In this document: positions 7,137-11,840 of the stretch, one piece after another
Position numbering within the stretch: position 1 is the stretch's first letter
How the letters are laid out: each line of letters begins with the position of its first letter
From: an uncultured Bacteroidales bacterium
GTDB lineage: Bacteria > Bacteroidota > Bacteroidia > Bacteroidales > UBA932
Reading direction: 5' to 3'
DNA length: 11,840 bases
Assembly: GCA_946415795.1 (NCBI GenBank)
Contig: CAMKTW010000027.1
Span: 1 to 11,840 of the forward strand
Translations under genes and position numbers: made by a program
Notes under the pieces: model-generated
Databases searched by the model: none
What the model was told of the DNA's origin: nothing
What the model saw: only the letters and a program-made list of their open reading frames with translations

Positions 7137-7981
7137 AACGGTTAGTCATCTTTTTATCGTGCGCGCTCATTTCCGCACAGCTGTTTGCCGGTAAAGTGGT
7201 TACCGACAGCATCGACAGCAAGATCCTTGGCTGTGAAGTCAAATGCAATGTCTATCTGCCAGACGGGTTCGACGACTCGGGCAAAGAATATCCTGTCGTG
7301 TATCTGCTGCACGGCCTCTCAGACACCTACGAGGGATGGGCGGGTCACGGCAATATGCAGACCATAGCCGACCGGCTGATTGCATCCGGTGAGGCGGTCG
7401 AGATGGTGATTATTATGCCCAATGCGGGGCACCACAACCCCAGGGAGGTGCTCAACGGCTATTTCAACACCCCGGGACGCAATTACGAAGATTTCTTCTT
7501 CCAGGAACTGATGCCTCAGATGGAGAGTAAATACCGCTGCATCGGCGACAAGAAACACCGCGCGATAATGGGCCTCTCTATGGGCGGCGGCGGCAGCACC
7601 GTATATTGCCAGCACCATCCCGATATGTTCTCCAGCTGCTATGCTATGAGCCCCTGGCTTGACGAGAAAGGTGAAGTCGGAGGCGAAGGTGAAGGTGACC
7701 AGCTCTCTGTCGTTTGCCGCTCTGTGCACGAGAATTCTGCAATCGACTTTGTGGACAAGGCCGACGAGGCTACGGTTGCTGCACTGAAGACGGTGAAATG
7801 GACCTTCGATATCGGCGATGACGACTGGCTGCTGCCGCTGTCGGTGAACATTCACTATAAGATGCAGGAGAAGGGTATTCCCCACGAGTTACGGGTACGC
7901 GACGGGGACCACAACTGGTACTACTGGCCAATGGTGCTCCACTATGCACTCACCTGGGCTTCCGTAAACTTCGGGAAGTAG
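7133..7981 (+). CDS. Secreted CE1-type esterase (esterase D/PHB depolymerase-like fold)
   Basis: A 282-residue alpha/beta hydrolase with a signal peptide (MKRLVIFLSCALISAQLFA, cleavage near residue 19). There is no lipobox, so it is probably periplasmic or released. The fold features appear in order: YLPDGF (41-46), YLLHGLSD with the oxyanion HG (57-64), nucleophile elbow GLSMGG with Ser149, acidic residue within DIGDDDW (226-232), and His260 in RDGDHNWYYW. All three triad members are therefore present. The family includes acetyl-xylan, feruloyl and S-formylglutathione esterases. The signal peptide argues against the last. The start codon overlaps the kinase stop as ATGA, giving translational coupling to a sugar-use operon, so an esterase removing acyl groups from a carbohydrate is a reasonable inference. 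The exact substrate cannot be read from sequence. Confidence 0.87.
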   Translation: MKRLVIFLSCALISAQLFAGKVVTDSIDSKILGCEVKCNVYLPDGFDDSGKEYPVVYLLHGLSDTYEGWAGHGNMQTIADRLIASGEAVEMVIIMPNAGHHNPREVLNGYFNTPGRNYEDFFFQELMPQMESKYRCIGDKKHRAIMGLSMGGGGSTVYCQHHPDMFSSCYAMSPWLDEKGEVGGEGEGDQLSVVCRSVHENSAIDFVDKADEATVAALKTVKWTFDIGDDDWLLPLSVNIHYKMQEKGIPHELRVRDGDHNWYYWPMVLHYALTWASVNFGK

Positions 7982-8051
7982 TCTTCTGACGGGCCAGTCT
8001 GTCCGCCTCGTGGCACTTTAAGCCCTGACTGTCAGCATTTTACAACATGTC

Positions 8052-8073
8052 CCTTGCGTAAATTTACGCAAGG
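8052..8073. repeat. Perfect 22-bp palindrome, possible bidirectional terminator or repeat end
   Basis: The half-site CCTTGCGTAAA is followed directly by its exact reverse complement. One mismatched pair (8051/8074) then allows four more paired bases (ATGT 8047-8050 with ACAT 8075-8078), giving a 32-bp near-palindrome. As RNA it would form an 8-bp stem with a 6-nt AAATTT loop, plus the outer 4 bp. It lies 71 bp past the esterase stop between converging genes, which suits a two-way terminator, although no strong U-tract follows. It could also be a protein-binding site or the end of a repeat. Confidence 0.6.
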
Positions 8074-8186
8074 AACATTGTTTAATGCGCTGATAATCAA
8101 CGGCGGAGGTGCCACGCTCTCCAGGCAGAAACCTTTCGCTTGCAAAGGGTGCTTCGCTATTCCGTTCACCCGCTTTTTCTCCGCTA

Positions 8187-8250
8187 CAAAAATGCCTAAG
8201 CTCGAGGACTCGCTTCGCTCAAACATCTCTCGCTTTTAACGGCATTTTTG
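8187..8250. repeat. 10-bp inverted repeats CAAAAATGCC / GGCATTTTTG
   Basis: The arms at 8187-8196 and 8241-8250 are exact reverse complements separated by 44 bp. On the plus strand the right arm ends in a T run (GGCATTTTTG). The interior has several TCGCT motifs but little further pairing. A long-range hairpin or the two boundaries of a small repeat unit are possible. Confidence 0.5.
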
Positions 8251-8351
8251 GGCGCTACGAAATAGCACGCCTAAAGGCGCTTGCACCGGCGGTCTCACTC
8301 AAACCGCTCCGACCCTTTCAAGCTCCGGCTATTTCTACCCGGAGGACTGTT

Positions 8352-8975
8352 CTACAACCTCACAGGTCGTATGGGATAGCCGCGGAAACGCTCGTAAAAA
8401 TAGGCGTAGTAGTATTCCGGACTGAAGAACAGGTTCATCGCGCACTTGGGGTGATAAGGATGCCGGGTGGCGGTCCAGTAGCGGCCCGCAGTGCCGGTAA
8501 AGCATAGTTCCGTACCCTCCATATAACCAGCTGCCGGCAGAAAGATGCTGTTGCCGTTAGTCCGGCTGGTTATCCTGTACCCCGTGACACCGTTACACTC
8601 CGTCCAGACCCAGTCGCACTCGTGCACCAGTTCGTTGGCCTCCACAAAAGTGGGCATCCGCCAGCCGTCACCGAGCCTTACGGCTACGGCATCATCTTCA
8701 GCCTCGGAGAGATAATTCAGCTTAAAGCCCGCGTTGTATTTTGTCATTCCGTAAGGGCCTTCTCCGCAGAATGAGTAGTTATCCCAACTATACTGCTCCT
8801 TGGTGAAAGTTTCCGCCCACGCGTAGTAATCGCCGTACTCTTCTGGAGCTGTAGCGCCCAGGTTGCAGGAGGCCCATTTGATGCTGAGTCCCATATCAAC
8901 TGCCACTGGCTGGGCGGCCAGGGATGTGGCGCCCATCAACAGCAGTGCAGCAAACAGATTTCTTGAAAAAGACAT
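8352..8975 (-). CDS. Small exported FISUMP-like protein (DMGLSIKWASCNLGA type)
   Basis: A 207-residue exported protein of unknown function. The signal peptide is MSFSRNLFAALLLMGATSLAA, with cleavage near residue 21; no lipobox Cys follows. The mature part opens with VDMGLSIKWASCNLGATAPEEYGDYYAWAE (26-55 region), continues with GDGWRMPTFVEANEL (about 102-116), and ends in GRYWTAT...NLFF...RGYPIRPVRL. That order matches the Fibrobacter succinogenes major paralogous (FISUMP)/DUF1566-like domain abundant in Bacteroidales surface proteins. Such proteins usually carry this module next to other domains; here it stands alone. It starts 8 nt after the stop of the ABM lipoprotein, so the two form an operon. 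What the domain binds is not known to me. The family call is by pattern and fairly secure. Confidence 0.8.
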   Translation of the reverse strand: MSFSRNLFAALLLMGATSLAAQPVAVDMGLSIKWASCNLGATAPEEYGDYYAWAETFTKEQYSWDNYSFCGEGPYGMTKYNAGFKLNYLSEAEDDAVAVRLGDGWRMPTFVEANELVHECDWVWTECNGVTGYRITSRTNGNSIFLPAAGYMEGTELCFTGTAGRYWTATRHPYHPKCAMNLFFSPEYYYAYFYERFRGYPIRPVRL

Positions 8976-8983
8976 CGCCGGAC

Positions 8984-9640
8984 CTATTCAGATACAGGCA
9001 GCTTGAAACTCTCCACCTCGAGGGTGCCAAGTTCCTGGATCTGAGGCACAAGGCGGGTGAAATGCTCTGCCGCAGAGTGCTTATCGAGTGACGCCTGGTC
9101 TTTCCAGGTCTCGAAGATGAGCATCTTGCAAGGGTCGCTGCAACTGATAAACAGGTCGTATGCAATGTTGCCCTCGTCCTGGAGAGAACTTGCCACCAGT
9201 TCTTTGCACAACTCTATCACCGCCTCGCGGGTCTCTTCTGTTACAGTTGTGGGGCAGTTCAGACGGAGCACAAAATCGCCTTCGGGCTCTACACCGGCCT
9301 GCATCTGTTGCAAAACGGTGGTTGCAAGGGCGCTGGTCTGAGGCACAATGTCTGCAAAATGCTGGCTTGCAGAGTGTTTATCCAGCGACGCCTGATCGGC
9401 CCAGGTCTCAAAAATCAGGAACTTTGTGGAGTCGGTGGCGCTCTCCATCAGGTCGAAAGCGATATTGCCTTCGTCTTCGAGGGAAGCTGCCACGTGCTGC
9501 ATGCAAAGCTCTATGTACCGGTCTCTGTTATCCATACTTACGCTTACAAGGCAGTTGAGCCGCAGGGGAGCATTGTTTTGTTTTGGCGCGCAGGATACGA
9601 GCGCCGCGAGGGCGATTGCCGCAATGATGAGTCTTTTCAT
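8984..9640 (-). CDS. Lipoprotein with two tandem ABM (antibiotic biosynthesis monooxygenase-like) domains
   Basis: A 218-residue lipoprotein: signal peptide MKRLIIAAIALAALVS with lipobox LVSC and acylated Cys17. Two copies of one domain follow, at residues 26-106 and 125-205, joined by a short linker. By my ungapped hand alignment about 48 of 81 positions are identical. Each copy has LRLNC, a helix with IELC, then DEGNIA(F/Y)DL, LIFETW, DQASLDKHSA and HF..(L/I)VPQ. This is the ferredoxin-like ABM/YgiN pattern, in which the FETW and H..S..HF residues line the pocket. ABM proteins normally work as dimers, so the fused pair may be a built-in dimer. Known relatives include quinol monooxygenases and heme-degrading enzymes, mostly cytoplasmic, so an exported lipid-anchored form is unusual. 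Activity and substrate are unknown. The FISUMP-like gene follows 8 nt downstream. Confidence 0.87.
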   Translation of the reverse strand: MKRLIIAAIALAALVSCAPKQNNAPLRLNCLVSVSMDNRDRYIELCMQHVAASLEDEGNIAFDLMESATDSTKFLIFETWADQASLDKHSASQHFADIVPQTSALATTVLQQMQAGVEPEGDFVLRLNCPTTVTEETREAVIELCKELVASSLQDEGNIAYDLFISCSDPCKMLIFETWKDQASLDKHSAAEHFTRLVPQIQELGTLEVESFKLPVSE

Positions 9641-9700
9641 ATTACTGTCGGTTTACAGATTTGCAATGAATAACGGGATGCAATTTAGGAATAATATGGT

Positions 9701-9708
9701 TACCTTTG
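9701..9708 (+). promoter_or_regulatory. -7 promoter element directly before the acetylesterase gene
   Basis: TACCTTTG exactly matches TAnnTTTG and ends 4 nt before the ATG at 9713. Transcription would begin at or beside the start codon, suggesting a leaderless or nearly leaderless message. No clear -33 TTG is seen. The 72-bp divergent region must also hold the promoter for the ABM lipoprotein on the other strand, for which I find no good -7 match. Confidence 0.5.
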
Positions 9709-9712
9709 AAAC

Positions 9713-11164
9713 ATGAAACGGATTATTCTCATTTTTTCCTGCCTGCTGGTAGCTTTTGCACTCCGGGCGGAGGGTTTGAAGCTGCCGCACTTTATGGGCA
9801 GCGATATGGTTTTACAGCAGAACACAAACGCCAACATCTGGGGCTGGGCCGATGCCGGGTCCCGGGTTAAGGTCTCTGTGGGCTGGAGCAAGACAAAATA
9901 TACCGCCACCGCGGGCGATGACGGTTTCTGGAAGGTGGCCGTTGCCACCCCCGCAGCGTCCTACACCCCGTACACCGTGACAATTTCCTGCGGAAAGGAT
10001 AAGGTTTCCCTTGATAATGTGCTGATTGGGGAGGTGTGGCTCTGCAGCGGCCAGTCCAATATGGAGATGCCGATGGCGGGGTGGAGTTTCCAGCCAGTAG
10101 AGGACGGCGCGGAAGAGATCCGCGAAAGCAACCGCTACCCTTTTGTAAGGATGATTTACCTGGAGCGCAGCGAATCCCCTGAACCGAAGGAGGACTGCAA
10201 CGGCACCTGGCGATGCGCCGGCGGCGAATTCGCCCCCGGCTTCAGCGCAACTGCATATTTCTTTGGCAAACGCCTCGCCCGGGAGCTTGACATCCCCGTA
10301 GGGCTGATTGTAACCTGCTGGGGCGGCACTATGATAGAGTGCTGGATGAGCCGCGACGCGCTGAAGAGTGCCGGCGAGACCGATGAGAGCATAGATGCCA
10401 GCATAGCCCCCCGCGAAGGCGGCTGGGCCGGAAACCGCGCCACTGTACTGTACAACGCGATGCTTTACCCTCTGCGCCATTATACCGTCAACGGCTTTAT
10501 CTGGTATCAGGGCTGCTCAAACGTGGGTAAGGTGTTCGAGCAGGATTATGGCAAATACCAGGCGGCTATGGTGACCCAGTGGCGCCAGCTGTTTGGCCGC
10601 GGCGACATTCCTTTCTACTATGTGCAGATTGCACCCCACCCCTATGCCGCAAGCGGCGACTCCGGACTGGCCCCGCTGCTGCGCGAACGCCAGAGGCAGG
10701 CGGCTTACATGGTACCCAACTCCGCTATGATATGTACTATGGATCTGGTGTACGAATTCGAAAAGGGCATCATCCATCCCCGCCAGAAAAAGCCCGTGGG
10801 AGAGCGCCTGGCAAACCTCGCCCTTGAGAACTGGTACGGATTCAAGGGCTACGGCAGCGCCAGCCCTGAACTTGACAAGATTATTCCCGAAGGAGCAACA
10901 GCCAAGGTCGTATTCCGCAACTGTGAATACGGCATCCACGGCGACAAAGGCTGGGAGTTCAAAGGTGTGGACGGGTTTGAGGTGGCCGGAGAAGACGGCA
11001 CCTGGCACCCCGCAACCATATCCGACTGCCAGGGCAACTATCTCGTGGTAGGTTCACCCGAGGTCGCCGACATCAAAAAAGTACGCTACCTCTGGCACGA
11101 CTTCTCCATCGCCCGGCTATGGAACAGCTACCGTATGCCCCTGGTGCCTTTCACCACGGAGTAA
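9713..11164 (+). CDS. Sialate O-acetylesterase-type enzyme (SASA domain)
   Basis: A 483-residue exported SGNH-like esterase. The signal peptide is about 1-19 (MKRIILIFSC...FALRAE). Mature sequence starts GLKLPHFMGSDMVLQQ, the usual opening of this family, then a beta-sandwich-like region (about 35-100). The catalytic domain has LIGEVWLCSGQSNMEMP with nucleophile Ser115 in GQSNM. Next come PVGLIVTCWGGTMIECWMS (195-213) and the WYQGCSN block (264-270). The C-terminal IIHPRQKKPVGERLA segment (353-367) provides His355. Members remove O-acetyl groups from sialic acids or, in Bacteroidetes, from acetylated plant and host glycans. The protein is likely periplasmic. No sialidase, xylanase or SusC/D genes are adjacent, so the glycan cannot be assigned. 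It converges on the serpin gene with 3 bp between stops. Family call firm, substrate open. Confidence 0.93.
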   Translation: MKRIILIFSCLLVAFALRAEGLKLPHFMGSDMVLQQNTNANIWGWADAGSRVKVSVGWSKTKYTATAGDDGFWKVAVATPAASYTPYTVTISCGKDKVSLDNVLIGEVWLCSGQSNMEMPMAGWSFQPVEDGAEEIRESNRYPFVRMIYLERSESPEPKEDCNGTWRCAGGEFAPGFSATAYFFGKRLARELDIPVGLIVTCWGGTMIECWMSRDALKSAGETDESIDASIAPREGGWAGNRATVLYNAMLYPLRHYTVNGFIWYQGCSNVGKVFEQDYGKYQAAMVTQWRQLFGRGDIPFYYVQIAPHPYAASGDSGLAPLLRERQRQAAYMVPNSAMICTMDLVYEFEKGIIHPRQKKPVGERLANLALENWYGFKGYGSASPELDKIIPEGATAKVVFRNCEYGIHGDKGWEFKGVDGFEVAGEDGTWHPATISDCQGNYLVVGSPEVADIKKVRYLWHDFSIARLWNSYRMPLVPFTTE

Positions 11165-11167
11165 CCG

Positions 11168-11840
11168 TCAGAATGACTGTTTTATACCGGCAAAAAGGAT
11201 GGTGCCGGTGGAACGTTCGCTGATAAAGTAGATAAACGGGCGGTCTGCCTTGAAATAGAAGGTGTCCCCGCCGGGCCCTACACTGGTCACCCGCATCCCC
11301 ACATAAGTCACGGCGGCCGCCTCGGTGCCCTCCTCGTCAACTTTGATCTTTGCCTTGTGACGGATTTCGTCTATGCAGAGAGGCGTGGTGCTCATCGCGG
11401 AGAAGTCGGCGGCTCCGGTGAAGGCCTTATGCATCCCAATCTCCTGAAGGATATCTATGCAAAGTTTCTCTGCAGCGTACTCCTCTTCAAACCTGGGCAT
11501 TGAGAAGTAGGTGCGATACGTACGCCCTCCGCTGCGGTAACCCGCCCAGGTTTCAGCGTCCAGGCCGGCGAGAACCTTCTCCGGCGTGACGCCCGTGCGT
11601 GGAACAACGATCGTCATTGCAAAGGCGCCGTTGCCGTAGGGCACGCTCATCGCCTCCACGTATTCGTCGTTATATACCCGCGCATTGTCAAAGGTATTGT
11701 TCATAAAGGTGGTGGTCACCTTCTTGCCGTCACGGCAGGTAAACTTTTCCTGGGTGTTCAGTTCCTTGTCAAACGGATCTTCCCATATTCCCTTGAAATA
11801 GATTGCATCGTAGATATCCTTGATAAGGTTTACCTGTTCC
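11168..11840 (-). CDS. Serpin (serine protease inhibitor), C-terminal part; start beyond window
   Basis: The frame is open from the window edge to TGA at 11170-11168, giving 223 visible residues; a typical serpin has about 400, so roughly the C-terminal half is here. Near the visible N-terminus is DAIYFKGIWEDPF, the serpin strand/helix block, then FTCRDGKKVTTTFMNN. The hinge of the reactive centre loop is EEGTEAAAVT (visible residues 169-178), close to the inhibitory consensus EExGTEAAAAT, so this is probably an active inhibitor. Counting from the hinge Gly as P15, the scissile bond would be Thr-Ser in MRVTSVG (codons near 11287-11282). The end FKADRPFIYFISERSTGTILFAGI is the serpin signature region. 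Export cannot be judged because the N-terminus is missing. Gut Bacteroidetes serpins are thought to block host or bacterial serine proteases. Confidence 0.95.
   Translation of the reverse strand, partial: EQVNLIKDIYDAIYFKGIWEDPFDKELNTQEKFTCRDGKKVTTTFMNNTFDNARVYNDEYVEAMSVPYGNGAFAMTIVVPRTGVTPEKVLAGLDAETWAGYRSGGRTYRTYFSMPRFEEEYAAEKLCIDILQEIGMHKAFTGAADFSAMSTTPLCIDEIRHKAKIKVDEEGTEAAAVTYVGMRVTSVGPGGDTFYFKADRPFIYFISERSTGTILFAGIKQSF

Larger units (their letters stand above)
7982..8351. other. Gene-free stretch between converging genes, structured and possibly a dispersed repeat
   Basis: These 370 bp separate the esterase from the FISUMP-like gene, both of which end here. I see no credible gene: small open frames on both strands overlap each other completely and have no coding character or start signals. 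The stretch holds a perfect palindrome at 8052-8073, inverted repeats at 8187-8196 and 8241-8250, a small GCC-TAAA-GGC hairpin near 8270-8279, and many short TCGCT/GCTTCGCT repeats (about 8145-8235). A weak CTGA-CTG-TCAG hairpin sits at about 8026-8036. The build is that of an intergenic repetitive element rather than of decayed coding DNA. Confidence 0.55.

Noticed and set aside
8032..8239. Open frames of about 60 codons on both strands (8054-8239 plus, 8032-8226 minus)
   Set aside because: They overlap almost fully on opposite strands, cover the palindrome and inverted repeat, and lack any start signal or known domain. They are best read as chance frames in a structured non-coding segment.
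9661..9683. TTGCA ... TGCAA inverted repeat in the 9641-9712 divergent region
   Set aside because: The arms are only 5 bp with a 13-bp spacer, and differ in spacing from the 5024-5040 dyad. This is expected by chance in AT-rich promoter DNA.
9812..10480. Long minus-strand open frame (222 codons) opposite the acetylesterase
   Set aside because: It lies wholly within a well-supported SASA-family gene, has no recognisable domain, and reads as a GC-driven antisense shadow.
10745..10782. Apparent loss of the acidic residue in the DIHP motif of the acetylesterase (here GIIHP)
   Set aside because: From memory, related Bacteroidetes enzymes also have NIHP or similar after a DLV motif, and DLV is present here at residues 344-346. 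I do not count this as an inactivated enzyme.
1..11840. CRISPR arrays, insertion sequences, tRNA/rRNA genes, phage or defence systems
   Set aside because: Looked for on both strands. I found no regularly spaced repeats, transposase or integrase motifs, tRNA-like cloverleafs or defence-type genes.

Overview
The window looks like ordinary chromosomal DNA of a Bacteroidales (Bacteroidetes) bacterium. Three things point there. Several start codons are preceded by the Bacteroidetes -7 promoter motif TAnnTTTG, with little Shine-Dalgarno sequence. The families are typical of the group: DUF4492 next to cydA, a Bacteroides-type fructose permease/fructokinase pair, a FISUMP-like 'GLSIKWASCNLGA' protein, and a serpin. 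Exported proteins are numerous, several with lipoprotein signals. I cannot name the genus. I see no mobile element, CRISPR array, tRNA or rRNA.

Left block (1-4978, all minus strand). Read from right to left, this is a small DUF4492 membrane protein, cydA and cydB (the two core subunits of a cytochrome bd quinol oxidase), a 495-residue surface lipoprotein, and a PAP2-type class A acid phosphatase cut by the window edge. Gaps are 3 to 24 nt. DUF4492-cydA-cydB is clearly one operon. The lipoprotein may also be read from its own promoter at the end of cydB.

Divergent block (5098-7981, plus strand). An FHS-type sugar permease, a fructokinase of the PfkB family and a secreted CE1-type esterase follow with a 2-nt gap and then a 4-nt ATGA overlap. 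Their likely job is uptake and phosphorylation of a ketohexose such as fructose, with a periplasmic ester-cleaving enzyme attached. The 119-bp divergent region between the two operons holds promoter-like elements for both directions and a 17-bp dyad overlapping the cyd -33 region.

Gene-free stretch (7982-8351). It lies between converging genes. It carries a perfect 22-bp palindrome and a pair of 10-bp inverted repeats, and looks like a non-coding, possibly dispersed, repeat.

Right block (8352-11840). A minus-strand pair encodes a lipoprotein made of two tandem ABM domains and a small FISUMP-like exported protein. Divergent to it is a sialate O-acetylesterase-type enzyme. That gene converges, with only 3 bp between stops, on a serpin whose N-terminal part lies outside the window.

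Nothing here is clearly a new biological system. The most worthwhile leads are the dyad in the divergent cyd/sugar control region, the extension of the cyd operon by a lipoprotein and phosphatase, the duplicated ABM lipoprotein, and the palindromic intergenic segment.
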